A stretch of 64,000 nucleotides of DNA from contig CAYNOQ010000001.1 of NCBI GenBank assembly GCA_964398855.1, positions 30,869 to 94,868 of the forward strand, written 5' to 3'. Positions within the stretch are counted from its first letter, which is position 1. The number at the start of each line of letters is the position of its first letter. Below the pieces are notes generated by a model. The model ran no database searches. It was not told the DNA's origin and saw only the letters and a list, made by a program, of their open reading frames with translations. The translations under genes were made by a program, and so were the position numbers. This document shows positions 52,439 to 61,011 of the stretch, in pieces. The stretch is from Mariniphaga sp964398855. GTDB lineage: Bacteria; Bacteroidota; Bacteroidia; Bacteroidales; Prolixibacteraceae.

Positions 52439-53989
52439 ATGCTTAAAAAAATCAGAATTGCCGTTTCTGTTATATTTTTTTCACTTATCACCCTTTATTT
52501 TCTTGATTTTGCCGGTTTTCTGCCTGAAAAAATGAGCATTTTAGCCGATATTCAATTTGTTCCGGCATTACTTGCACTCAACGGAACGATATTACTTATA
52601 CTGACCCTGTTAACGCTGCTCTTCGGAAGAATATACTGCTCATCTGTCTGCCCTTTGGGTGTTTTTCAGGATATTGCTGCCCGGATTTCAAAAAAATTTG
52701 GCAAAAGAAAAAGATACACGTACAGTAAGACTAAAACAGCACTTCGCCTGACGGTTTTAGGCGTGGCAATTTTGGCTTTTTTCGCCGGAATTTCCATTTT
52801 GCCGGGCTTGCTTGACCCTTACGGTGCTTACGGCAGAATAGTTACGCATCTTTTCAGACCGCTCTATTTAGCCGGAAACAATGTACTGGCTTCAGTTTTT
52901 TCGGCATTTGACATCTACAGATTTTACCATGTCAGCATTTACTCCCTTGGATTTTTATCAATCGCAATCGCCTTGCTGACTTTTCTGCTGATCGGATTTT
53001 TAGCGTGGAAGCATGGAAGAACATACTGCAACACCATCTGTCCTGTCGGTACAATCCTTGGATTTCTGAGCAAATTTTCCCTTTTCAGGGTACAGTTTGT
53101 GGATGAAAAATGCAATTTGTGCGGTTTATGCACTATGAAGTGCAAAGCATCCTGTATCGACTCAAAAAATAAAACTGTTGATTATGAGCGCTGTGTTGTC
53201 TGCTTCAATTGTATTGAAGCCTGCAACCGCGATGCGATGAAATATACCATTCTGGGGCGAAAAAGAATATCCGGGGAAAAGCCTGCTCAGATTTTGGAAA
53301 ATACCGAAAAATCCAATCAAAATGGAGAATCGAGACGGCGTTTTCTGCTTGCGGTGCTGATGTCAGGAGTGGCTGCCGGAAAGCTGTTTGCACAGAAAAT
53401 TGCCGAGCCGCTTTTGCCCAAACGGGAACTGAAACGGCAAACTCCGGTTGCACCGCCCGGAGCGCTGAACTTTGAACGCTTCCGGGGAAAATGCATCTCC
53501 TGCCATCTTTGTGTCAGCAAATGCCCGTCTCATGTTATCAAACCTGCTTTTCTTGAATACGGAGTGAGCGGAATGATGCAGCCAAAACTCTATTTCGACC
53601 ACGGATTCTGCAACTACGACTGTACGGTTTGCTGCGACGTTTGCCCCACCGATGCGCTGACCAAACTGACCATGGAAGAGAAACACCACACCCAGATGGG
53701 ACAGGTGAATTTTATTCTGGAAAACTGTATTGTCTATTATGACGAAACAAGCTGCGGCGCATGTTCAGAGCACTGTCCGACTCAGGCGGTGCGCATGGTT
53801 CCGTACAAAGATGAACTGACCATTCCGGAAATTGAACCGGAAATTTGCGTGGGTTGCGGCGGTTGTGAATATGCCTGTCCGGCAATTCCCTATAAGGCAA
53901 TTTTTGTGGAAGGGTTAACCGCTCACAATATTATTGAATTGGAACACGAAGAAGCAGAAGATATCACCATTGATGATTTCGGATTCTGA
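52439..53989 (+). CDS. NapH-NapG-like fusion: membrane iron-sulfur protein with internal Tat-like segment
   Basis: A 516-residue protein in two parts. Residues 1-270 resemble NapH/NosR C-terminal proteins: four transmembrane helices (about 5-27, 38-62, 101-122, 168-190), two loop motifs CSSVCP (67-72) and CNTICP (197-202), and two [4Fe-4S] sites (from Cys225 and Cys252). An RRRFLLAVLMSGVAAGKLFA segment (299-318) then looks like a Tat signal or fifth helix. Residues 340-495 resemble NapG, with further cysteine clusters (CISCHLCVSKCP, CTVCCDVCP, CGACSEHCP, CVGCGGCEYACP). It likely carries electrons from the quinone or cytoplasmic side to a periplasmic partner, perhaps the DUF362 protein next to it. 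That last step is inference. Confidence 0.85.
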   Translation: MLKKIRIAVSVIFFSLITLYFLDFAGFLPEKMSILADIQFVPALLALNGTILLILTLLTLLFGRIYCSSVCPLGVFQDIAARISKKFGKRKRYTYSKTKTALRLTVLGVAILAFFAGISILPGLLDPYGAYGRIVTHLFRPLYLAGNNVLASVFSAFDIYRFYHVSIYSLGFLSIAIALLTFLLIGFLAWKHGRTYCNTICPVGTILGFLSKFSLFRVQFVDEKCNLCGLCTMKCKASCIDSKNKTVDYERCVVCFNCIEACNRDAMKYTILGRKRISGEKPAQILENTEKSNQNGESRRRFLLAVLMSGVAAGKLFAQKIAEPLLPKRELKRQTPVAPPGALNFERFRGKCISCHLCVSKCPSHVIKPAFLEYGVSGMMQPKLYFDHGFCNYDCTVCCDVCPTDALTKLTMEEKHHTQMGQVNFILENCIVYYDETSCGACSEHCPTQAVRMVPYKDELTIPEIEPEICVGCGGCEYACPAIPYKAIFVEGLTAHNIIELEHEEAEDITIDDFGF

Positions 53990-54030
53990 TGCTTCGTGCT
54001 CCGTTGTTTCAAAATTTAAAAATCGAAAAG

Positions 54031-54741
54031 CTATTCCTGCGGGATGGCCTCTTCAAGCGGTTCTGCCAAACTTAATCTTTTCTCAGCCGCTTTTTTACAG
54101 GTGAGACAAAGTTCCGAGTCGCCGATTTTTCGCTCTTCCCATGCTTCTTTCACCGTTCCGCTGAACTGCTCTCTTCCGCGGATGTGCTGGCAGTCGGAAT
54201 CCAGATGGTATTTGTTCCCTTTGGTAGTCCAGTAAACCAGATCAACGCCGTTGTTCAGCGCCCTAATGGCATCTGTCTGCGCATTGATTTGCTCGGTATA
54301 TTTTTCGATTGAAGCCGGATTGAAGTCAATTCCGGTTATTCCGGCTACCAACAGGGCAACAACCGCAACTGCTCCTGCAATGCCCTTTGTTTTTCCGTCA
54401 ATGTCCTTATTCAGAAAAATCAAAAGAACCAGAGGGAGAAATGCCAGAACTGCGATAATTGCACCCAACTGATTCTGTACAAAGAACCTGAACTTCTCCT
54501 TTTCAGATGCAGGGTCAAGGCGATTTGATTTTTTCCAGAGTACATTCCCCAAAATTGCCAGCGCCAAAATCACAACAATCGCAACAACTAACCAAACCAA
54601 TGTTTCATTGCTGATTAATTTCAGGATTGCAAAAACTTCACCGGCGATGGCAATCAGCCACGCCAAAATGGCAAACAAGCGAAGCTGTTTTGCTTTGCCT
54701 TTTGCTTCATCACTTGCTACAAACTGCTTTTTTTCATTCAT
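54031..54741 (-). CDS. Four-helix membrane protein with a C-terminal YHxxxxC...CxxC motif, unknown function
   Basis: A 236-residue protein starting MNEKKQFVASDEAKGKAKQL. Four transmembrane helices follow (about 23-43, 48-68, 92-112, 120-138), then a short helical linker and a soluble C-terminal domain. That domain reads NKYHLDSDCQHI, then about 25 residues later SELCLTCKKA; this His/Cys plus CxxC pattern occurs at the end of many envelope proteins and may bind zinc. I do not recognise a named family. ATG 54741 is preferred to an in-frame ATG at 54780. It follows the DUF3267 gene by 56 bases on the same strand and may be the last gene of that operon. Confidence 0.65.
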   Translation of the reverse strand: MNEKKQFVASDEAKGKAKQLRLFAILAWLIAIAGEVFAILKLISNETLVWLVVAIVVILALAILGNVLWKKSNRLDPASEKEKFRFFVQNQLGAIIAVLAFLPLVLLIFLNKDIDGKTKGIAGAVAVVALLVAGITGIDFNPASIEKYTEQINAQTDAIRALNNGVDLVYWTTKGNKYHLDSDCQHIRGREQFSGTVKEAWEERKIGDSELCLTCKKAAEKRLSLAEPLEEAIPQE

Positions 54742-54797
54742 AATAATCTGATTGAGTAATAAAATGTTAAACCTGTTCAAATATAAATGAAGTACAT

Positions 54798-55463
54798 CTA
54801 TTTTTCAAATGTTTCACCATTATCATTTTTTTTGTAAAAATAACTTTGCCCGGTCGCTCTCATGTCAAAAGTAAAAATCTCCGAATCGGGGAACCGGTCA
54901 AAAAAGGCAATCATGCCAATATCACCTGCGCAAAACAGGCTGTGAACACTCATAATAAACATCCAGAAGTAAAATGCAGGATGATGAAATGTGAAAAAAA
55001 CTCCTGCCAATGTAATGATTTTCACTGCAATAAGCGGTGTCAGTGCGACAAAGATAAACTGTTTCCGATTGAGCACATGCCGGTCGGCTTCGGCATAAAA
55101 AATAAACTGCCTGATGTATCCTCCAATTTTCACGTGCGGAGCGCCGGTGAGCTTAAACGCGAACAAATGCAGCAGCTCGTGAATGAAAATCAACAGTGTG
55201 AAAGAGAATACAACGGCGCCAATCAGCCAGTAAAGCGGATGAAAATCGCCGTGGATTGCCAGCACTATCGGACGCGTGGCAAAAAACAGCCCTGCAAGAA
55301 TCATAACCAGCTGATACACCATAAAACCGCGAATCCGTCTGCTGTCGCCGGAAAGCTGCTCCATGACAAACTCCTTGACTTCAGTATGTTCCAAAATAGC
55401 AATCTGTTCATATTCATCACTGTTCTGCAACTCTTCAAGGGTTGGATTAGACCTGTATATCAT
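54798..55463 (-). CDS. DUF3267 family membrane metalloprotease-like protein
   Basis: A 221-residue protein with four or five transmembrane helices and an HExxH zinc-protease motif in FIHELLHLFAFKLTG, inside a helix. ALTPLIAVKIITLAG and the downstream FCAGDIGMIAFFDRFPDSE form the second part of the family pattern, including the Asp that is a possible third ligand. DUF3267 proteins are presumed intramembrane metalloproteases; no substrate is known. Its ATG overlaps the stop codon of the upstream flippase gene by 4 bases, so the two are translationally coupled. Confidence 0.8.
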   Translation of the reverse strand: MIYRSNPTLEELQNSDEYEQIAILEHTEVKEFVMEQLSGDSRRIRGFMVYQLVMILAGLFFATRPIVLAIHGDFHPLYWLIGAVVFSFTLLIFIHELLHLFAFKLTGAPHVKIGGYIRQFIFYAEADRHVLNRKQFIFVALTPLIAVKIITLAGVFFTFHHPAFYFWMFIMSVHSLFCAGDIGMIAFFDRFPDSEIFTFDMRATGQSYFYKKNDNGETFEK

Positions 55464-56902
55464 TTTTGAAAAATAATTTTCAGCATATCTTTAATGCTGA
55501 TTAAACGAATGAACAGAGCAAACAGTACTGAACCTGCAATCATTGCCAGATAACCGTGAATCCAGTTACCAAAATTCCGTGAAAGCTCTGCCAGGGCAAT
55601 TACCACTGCCGTAAACAAAAATACTCTGAAAATATAGAAAAATCCGGGTCTTAGTCTGAAAATAACCAATGCCAGAATCAGCTGTACGGCTCCGGTGAAA
55701 AGCTGTGTGGTCAGACTGGCATAGGCAGAACCGTAAGCCTGCATTCGTGGAATCAGGATCAGATTCAGCGCAATATTCAGCAGCACGCCAAAAAGCGCCA
55801 TGATGTTGAGCTGTTTCATGCTGCCGTTGGCAGTAAGCAGGGTTCCGAAAATATAGGTGGATGCAATGCCTACAAACCCAATCATCAGAATACCGAGTAT
55901 ATCGGCTGAAAGCGCCGTGTTTGAAGTATAAAGCAGCGACATGATTTCAACATCATAATAAACGCTGGAAACCGCAATCACAATAGCCGGAATCATAAGC
56001 AATGTGAATGAAAGTTTAACCACATCTCCTATCGGTTCGCGCTCTTTAATCATTTTTGAAAAAATGGGCAAAAGCAAACCCGCCACCAGAGCGCCAAACA
56101 TGGAAACGGCATCTAACAGGCGAAAAGCCTGCGCATAAATTCCCGCCTGTTCATGCCCGGTTGTGCCGCCCAACAGGCGTTCAAGCATAACCGAATCAAT
56201 CCGGTTATAAAGCGCCATGAGCAATATGAGCAGTGCATAGGGATATGATTTCCGAAGGAAAACGAAGAAAAATTTCAGGTCAAACCGGATATTGAACCGC
56301 CCTGCCTTTTGAAGAACAATGAAAAAAGTGATTACCGCAGTGATGACATAGCTGATTGTCTGCGCATATACAAACCACTGAATGCTGAATTTTCCGCCCA
56401 AAATGTTGGTGAAAATCAGCAGGCTGCAAATAATAATCATCAGTGAACGGTCGAGCACGGAGAGCAGACTGTCGGTTCGGAAAAACTGCAACGCAGTGAT
56501 ATTTGAACGCAAATAGAGTGTAAAAGAGATAAGAAACTGATTGAAAATCAGGAAAAACAGCAAATGAAACTGCACTTTGCTGTAGCCGATGATGCCGGCA
56601 ACAATAAGGCTGAAAAGTGCATAAATAACCGCTAAAACAAGCTTCAATCCAACAATGTTGGAAAGATGTTTGGGCAGCAGAAAATTATATTGCGAAATAT
56701 TCCGGTTATTGAAATTGGTGATTCCAACATCAAGTAAAATATTGAGAATCATGGAAAAATTGAACAGAGCGAAATAAAGCCCGTAGCTCTCATCGCCCAC
56801 CAGATTTTGAACAGTGCGGTCAATTCCGAAAATCCAGAATGGCTTAATCAGCAAATTCAGGCTGATTAATAGAATTAAGTTTGTTACAAATTTCCGTTTC
56901 AA
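55460..56902 (-). CDS. Oligosaccharide flippase (second Wzx-like protein), TTG start
   Basis: A 480-residue protein with about 14 transmembrane helices. YALLILLMALYNRIDSVMLERLLGG and AGIYAQAFRLLDAVSMFGALVAGLLLPIFSKM are typical polysaccharide-exporter motifs. It should flip undecaprenyl-linked oligosaccharides. Translation starts at TTG 56902 (MKRKFVTNLILLISLN); no ATG is available before the first helix. A -7 box lies 41 bases upstream. A GT4 glycosyltransferase is encoded divergently, suggesting a small surface-glycan locus. Confidence 0.88.
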   Translation of the reverse strand: MKRKFVTNLILLISLNLLIKPFWIFGIDRTVQNLVGDESYGLYFALFNFSMILNILLDVGITNFNNRNISQYNFLLPKHLSNIVGLKLVLAVIYALFSLIVAGIIGYSKVQFHLLFFLIFNQFLISFTLYLRSNITALQFFRTDSLLSVLDRSLMIIICSLLIFTNILGGKFSIQWFVYAQTISYVITAVITFFIVLQKAGRFNIRFDLKFFFVFLRKSYPYALLILLMALYNRIDSVMLERLLGGTTGHEQAGIYAQAFRLLDAVSMFGALVAGLLLPIFSKMIKEREPIGDVVKLSFTLLMIPAIVIAVSSVYYDVEIMSLLYTSNTALSADILGILMIGFVGIASTYIFGTLLTANGSMKQLNIMALFGVLLNIALNLILIPRMQAYGSAYASLTTQLFTGAVQLILALVIFRLRPGFFYIFRVFLFTAVVIALAELSRNFGNWIHGYLAMIAGSVLFALFIRLISIKDMLKIIFQK

Positions 56903-57214
56903 ATTATTTCAATCTCAAAAAGATTAATCAAGCAAAGTTTTGCAAAAATAGAAGAAATGGTGCAATACCCTTAATGAAACGAACAGGGTTAAAATTATCA
57001 CACAAAATGTTAATTTAAACATTTCCGGATTTCATTTGATACTTTTGCAAATATTTAATTTTGAACGTTTGCATTCTAAACGCAGAAACTGCCGGATTAT
57101 TTATAAAAAGAAAATATTTTATACTTTTATTTTTTTAATCGCTTTTTTGGAAAATGCTTTTTGAAAAAAGATGAAATGACTAACACATTCACGCTTATTT
57201 TATAGACTCTGTTT
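56903..57214. other. Divergent intergenic region with candidate promoters
   Basis: There is no gene here. Reverse-strand TATTTTTG at 56943-56950 is a -7 box for the flippase. On the forward strand TACTTTTG (57040-57047) and TAATTTTG (57056-57063) are -7 candidates for the glycosyltransferase, which would then have a leader of roughly 145-160 bases. The remainder is very A+T-rich. Confidence 0.55.
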
Positions 57215-58339
57215 ATGAGAATTGCAGTAAATACACGGTTGCTGATAAAAGATAAACTTGAAGGAATTGGCAGATTTGCCATGGAAACGCTGAAAAGAAT
57301 AACCCGGGAGCATCCCGAACATCAGTTTATTTTCATTTTTGACCGCCCATACAGCTCTGAATTTATTTTTTCGGACAATGTTATTCCCGTTGTTGCCGGT
57401 CCGCCGGCAAGGCATCCCTTCCTTTTTTACATCTGGTTTGAATGGCAGATTCCCCGGCTGTTGAAAAAATACAAAGCCGACCTGTTCCTCTCGCCCGACG
57501 GATACCTTTCGTTAAACACAAAAGTTCCTCAACTTCCGGTTATTCACGATCTCAGTTTTGTGCACCGCCCAAAAGACCTGACATCGCTGATGAGCCGCCA
57601 CTACAACTACTTTTTTCCGCGTTTTGCGCAAAAAGCAAAGAGAGTGGCAACCGTTTCCGAATATTCAAAAGAAGATATTGCCCGCACTTTCAATATAGAA
57701 AGCGATAAAATTGACGTGGTTTACAGTGCAAATGTCAAAAATTTGAAGCCTGTCGATTCAGCTTCACAGGAAAAGATCAGGAAAAAACACACTTCCGGGA
57801 ATCCCTATATTTTGTTTGTTGGCGCTTTGCATCCCCGAAAAAATATAACGGGTTTACTAAAAGCTTTTGAGCTTTTTAAAACCCAAAAAAACAGCAACAT
57901 GAAATTGCTTATAGTGGGTGGAAAAATGCACAAAACCGGTGAAATTTTCAATACGTTTGAAAAACTGAGCTGCAAAGAAGATGTGATTTTCGCAGGCAGG
58001 GTTTCGGATGAAGAGCTGCATAAAATTTACGGGGCGGCATTCGCCTTAGCGTTTGTTCCGTTTTTTGAAGGTTTTGGAGTTCCGGTCATTGAAGCGATGA
58101 GCGCCGGCATACCGGTTATTTGCTCCAACACTACATCGCTGCCCGAAGTTGGCGGCGACGCAGTGCTCTACGTTAACCCGAATAATACCGGAGAAATTGC
58201 AGATGCCATGCTGAAACTCCATGACAACCCGGAATTAAGGGCAAAACTCATTGAAAAAGGATTTGTGCAGAAATCAACTTTTTCGTGGGACGAAACTGCC
58301 CGTTTGCTCTGGCAAAGTGTTGAAAAAGCCATTCGGTAA
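57215..58339 (+). CDS. GT4 family glycosyltransferase
   Basis: A 374-residue GT-B glycosyltransferase. The N-terminus MRIAVNTRLLIKDKLEGIGRFA is the acceptor-domain start, and ILFVGALHPRKNITGLLKAFELF marks the donor domain. VPFFEGFGVPVIEAMSAGIPVICSNTTSLPEVGGDA carries the EX7E-type motif of retaining GT4 enzymes that holds the nucleotide sugar. It probably adds a sugar during surface-polysaccharide or glycolipid synthesis, consistent with the flippase encoded divergently. The sugars are unknown. Confidence 0.92.
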   Translation: MRIAVNTRLLIKDKLEGIGRFAMETLKRITREHPEHQFIFIFDRPYSSEFIFSDNVIPVVAGPPARHPFLFYIWFEWQIPRLLKKYKADLFLSPDGYLSLNTKVPQLPVIHDLSFVHRPKDLTSLMSRHYNYFFPRFAQKAKRVATVSEYSKEDIARTFNIESDKIDVVYSANVKNLKPVDSASQEKIRKKHTSGNPYILFVGALHPRKNITGLLKAFELFKTQKNSNMKLLIVGGKMHKTGEIFNTFEKLSCKEDVIFAGRVSDEELHKIYGAAFALAFVPFFEGFGVPVIEAMSAGIPVICSNTTSLPEVGGDAVLYVNPNNTGEIADAMLKLHDNPELRAKLIEKGFVQKSTFSWDETARLLWQSVEKAIR

Positions 58340-58418
58340 TCAAAACGCAGTAAAAAACAGAAATGTGCTGTCACTACCAAAAACTCTTCCGAAGCCAAAT
58401 TTCCTCTTCCGGTTTAGA

Positions 58419-58451
58419 TTTGCTTTATCTAATTGATTTTTCCTATTTTTG
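58419..58451 (+). promoter_or_regulatory. Consensus Bacteroidota promoter upstream of argF
   Basis: TTTG (58419-58422) and TATTTTTG (58444-58451) with a 21-base spacer, the best match in the window. It lies 141 bases from the argF ATG, leaving a leader of about 135 bases that contains a ten-codon open frame (58470-58502). Confidence 0.65.
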
Positions 58452-58592
58452 CAGCAGTAAAAAACCAAAATGATTGAAACCGCAAAAACAGTTTGCAAAT
58501 GAAAGAGAATAAAGAACTGCCGGTTTAAATATTTGTTTTGGCATTACTTTAATATGATGCTATAAAAATTCATATTCAGAGACTTACACATT

Positions 58593-59627
58593 ATGGTTCA
58601 TAATTTAAAAAACCGGAGCCTTTTAAAATTACTGGACTTAACAGATGATGAAATTAAGTATCTGCTTGAATTGTCGACGGCGCTTAAAAAGGCAAAATAT
58701 GCCGCTACCGAACGACAGTTTCTCAAAGGAAAAAACATAGCGCTCATTTTTGAAAAAAGCTCTACCCGCACGCGCTGTGCTTTTGAAGTTGCTGCTTTTG
58801 ATCAGGGCGCTCATGTAACTTATTTAGATTCTTCGGGTTCGCAAATCGGGCATAAGGAGTCTGTAAAAGACACTGCCCGGGTTTTGGGGCGCATGTATGA
58901 CGGCATACAGTACCGCGGGTTTGCTCAGGAAACTGTTGAAGAACTTGCGCACCATGCCGGGGTCCCCGTCTGGAACGGGCTCACCGATGCGTTTCATCCC
59001 ACTCAGGTTTTGGCAGATTTTCTGACCATGAAAGAGCACAGCAAAAAACCGTTGTCGCAGATTAAATTCTGCTTTCTGGGAGATGCCCGCAACAATGTGG
59101 GCAACTCGCTCATGGTTGGCGCCGCTAAGCTTGGAATGGATTTCAGGGCTGCCGCACCCGTAAAATTTCATCCTGCGGAAAAATTGCAGGAAGAATGTCG
59201 CCGGATTGCCGAAACTTCCGGCGCAAAAATAACGGTAACCCAAAATGTGGCTGATGCAGTGCGGGATTGCGATTTTGTATATACTGACGTATGGGTTTCA
59301 ATGGGTGAGCCGGAAAGCGTTTGGACTGAGCGTATTGCACTGCTCAAACCCTATCAGGTTAACAAAAAAGTGATGGAACTTACCGGAAATCCCGGTGCAA
59401 AATTCATGCACTGCCTTCCTGCATTTCATAACCGCGAAACAAAGGCAGGTGAGCAGATTTTTCAAAAATATGGCATTGAAGCGATGGAAGTGACCGATGA
59501 AGTTTTTGAAAGCGAAGCATCGGCTGTATTTGACCAGGCTGAAAACCGGCTTCACACCATAAAAGCGGTGATGGTTGCCACATTAACAGACGTTACGAAA
59601 CAAAGTTTTTCTCAGAAATCAACTTAA
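58593..59627 (+). CDS. argF: Ornithine carbamoyltransferase
   Basis: A 344-residue carbamoyltransferase that makes citrulline from ornithine and carbamoyl phosphate. EKSSTRTRCAFEVAAFDQGA holds the carbamoyl-phosphate STRTR motif; then come YDGIQYRGF, TDAFHPTQVLADF, FLGDARNNVGNSL, DVWVSMGEPESVW and FMHCLPAFHN. The DxxxSMG loop and the HCLP Cys indicate true ornithine specificity rather than the acetyl- or succinyl-ornithine enzymes common in Bacteroidota. It could act in synthesis or in arginine breakdown (arcB); no other arginine gene is adjacent. The length is near that of the E. coli-type enzyme. Confidence 0.93.
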   Translation: MVHNLKNRSLLKLLDLTDDEIKYLLELSTALKKAKYAATERQFLKGKNIALIFEKSSTRTRCAFEVAAFDQGAHVTYLDSSGSQIGHKESVKDTARVLGRMYDGIQYRGFAQETVEELAHHAGVPVWNGLTDAFHPTQVLADFLTMKEHSKKPLSQIKFCFLGDARNNVGNSLMVGAAKLGMDFRAAAPVKFHPAEKLQEECRRIAETSGAKITVTQNVADAVRDCDFVYTDVWVSMGEPESVWTERIALLKPYQVNKKVMELTGNPGAKFMHCLPAFHNRETKAGEQIFQKYGIEAMEVTDEVFESEASAVFDQAENRLHTIKAVMVATLTDVTKQSFSQKST

Positions 59628-59637
59628 AAATCACATA

Positions 59638-60792
59638 ATGAAGAAATTTACATTCAGTATTCTGTTTATTCTGTTCGGAACTCTCCTTCATGCGCAGGAG
59701 GATATCAGAGCAGAGATACTGTCCTATCCCGATAGCACGGAGATGATAATCAGAAACGGGAGAAAACTGGTTTTGGACAGGGTGCTTGCCGGTGATCATA
59801 AAAAGGCGATGAGCACTATCAATTTTTTAAGAAACAATACCGATAAACGTTACGTAATATTCTATCCGTCAGAAGAGTTGCTGCTGTCGCTGTCAGTCAG
59901 AAATTTTTCGCTCTTTCTCTACAACGCCAAGAATTATGAGCATTTAATGGAAGACAAAACCAAATCAGTCCGGGTGGAAAACATTATCGGTGATTTAGAT
60001 CAATATTTAGCTGCTGAAATGCCGTTTATTTCAGAAGAACTTGAAGCTTCGCAATTAAACGAAAAGGACAAGGAAATTATCCGGTTATACATTCGCTACT
60101 ACACCGGAGATAATATCCCAACCCTTAATAAAGACATCAAAAACTATCAGAAATCAAACCCCGACTCAGACTACAACTATTTTTCTGCTCAGCTGAAAAG
60201 GCTCTCAAACACCGGGAGAACAAATTTCCTTTTTGGCTATGGAAATGAATTTTTAGGTGGCGAAATTTCGGAAGTTTTCACAAATCACATTCACCTTTTG
60301 AACATGGAACTGGACGTTTTCATCAATAATCTCTACCTCTCCATGTTCATCGGGGGAAGCATCAGTAAAGTAAATTCATCAATTGACCTGCCTGTTAAAA
60401 ATAAAGAGCTGATTCACGCAAGCGACGAAAAGGCGAGCAGCCTGAAATATGGCTTCAAAGCGGGGAGAAAAATTTACTCCGGAAACAATATGAATCTCTA
60501 TCCTTTTTTGTCGTTTGGCGGATATGAAATCAATTCACAATCTTCGGAATTTAAAGAAAAAGACACCACAAATCCAAAAAATAACTTAGTTGGCTCATTT
60601 TTCACCGGAGTTGGGGCAGCCAGTGATATTGTGCTGAAAAAATGGGTCTCCCATTCGCTGTATGAACCTTCGGCGCTGATTTTTGTACGTCCTGAAATTG
60701 GTTTTGACAAAATGTGGTCAAAAAAGCAATATGCCGGCGGCTCCGATTTCTATTTTAAAGTTTCAGTAGGGTTCAGTTTAGGCTCTTTTTAA
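59638..60792 (+). CDS. Exported protein of unknown function, probable outer-membrane barrel
   Basis: A 384-residue protein with a signal peptide ending LLHAQ (residue 20). The first half (about 21-200) is charged and helical (for example HKKAMSTINFLRNNTDKRYVIFYPSEELLLSLSVRNFSLFLYN). The second half has beta-strand-like alternation (FLFGYGNEFLGGEISEVF, LYPFLSFGGYEI, FFTGVGAASDIV) and ends FYFKVSVGFSLGSF, a terminal Phe typical of outer-membrane barrels. I do not recognise a family. It starts 10 bases after argF and may be co-transcribed, which gives no functional hint. Confidence 0.65.
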   Translation: MKKFTFSILFILFGTLLHAQEDIRAEILSYPDSTEMIIRNGRKLVLDRVLAGDHKKAMSTINFLRNNTDKRYVIFYPSEELLLSLSVRNFSLFLYNAKNYEHLMEDKTKSVRVENIIGDLDQYLAAEMPFISEELEASQLNEKDKEIIRLYIRYYTGDNIPTLNKDIKNYQKSNPDSDYNYFSAQLKRLSNTGRTNFLFGYGNEFLGGEISEVFTNHIHLLNMELDVFINNLYLSMFIGGSISKVNSSIDLPVKNKELIHASDEKASSLKYGFKAGRKIYSGNNMNLYPFLSFGGYEINSQSSEFKEKDTTNPKNNLVGSFFTGVGAASDIVLKKWVSHSLYEPSALIFVRPEIGFDKMWSKKQYAGGSDFYFKVSVGFSLGSF

Positions 60793-60938
60793 GGGAATAA
60801 TTCCGGCTTATCCCATTTTGTGACAAAGCTGTTTTGGGACTATCAATAGGCTTTCCATCAGGCGAATAGCAGCACACTGATTAATACTTGCACAGATTAT
60901 GGGATACTCCCTTTCTCAACTCTACTGGCATTTCTCGT

Positions 60939-60974
60939 GTGATTTGTTTTCCGCTGATTTCACAAATCACTTTT
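60939..60974 (+). terminator. Hairpin with T run, possible terminator
   Basis: GTGATTTGT (60939-60947) pairs with ACAAATCAC (60962-60970) across 14 bases and is followed by TTTT. It lies 146 bases after the stop codon of the preceding gene, far for its terminator. Confidence 0.4.
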
Positions 60975-60992
60975 ACCGGGCACTGAGTGGTG

Positions 60993-61011
60993 CACTGAGC
61001 CTGTCGAAGTG
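60993..61011. repeat. CACTGAGCCTGTCGAAGTG element
   Basis: This imperfect inverted repeat (CACT..GAGCCTGTC..AGTG) is a string I recall as recurring in intergenic DNA of many bacterial genomes. A partial copy (CACTGAGTGGTG) lies directly before it. Probably a dispersed repeat rather than a gene-specific site. Confidence 0.4.

Noticed and set aside
58470..58502. Arginine attenuator peptide ahead of argF
   Set aside because: The ten codons include no arginine and no terminator/antiterminator pair was seen.
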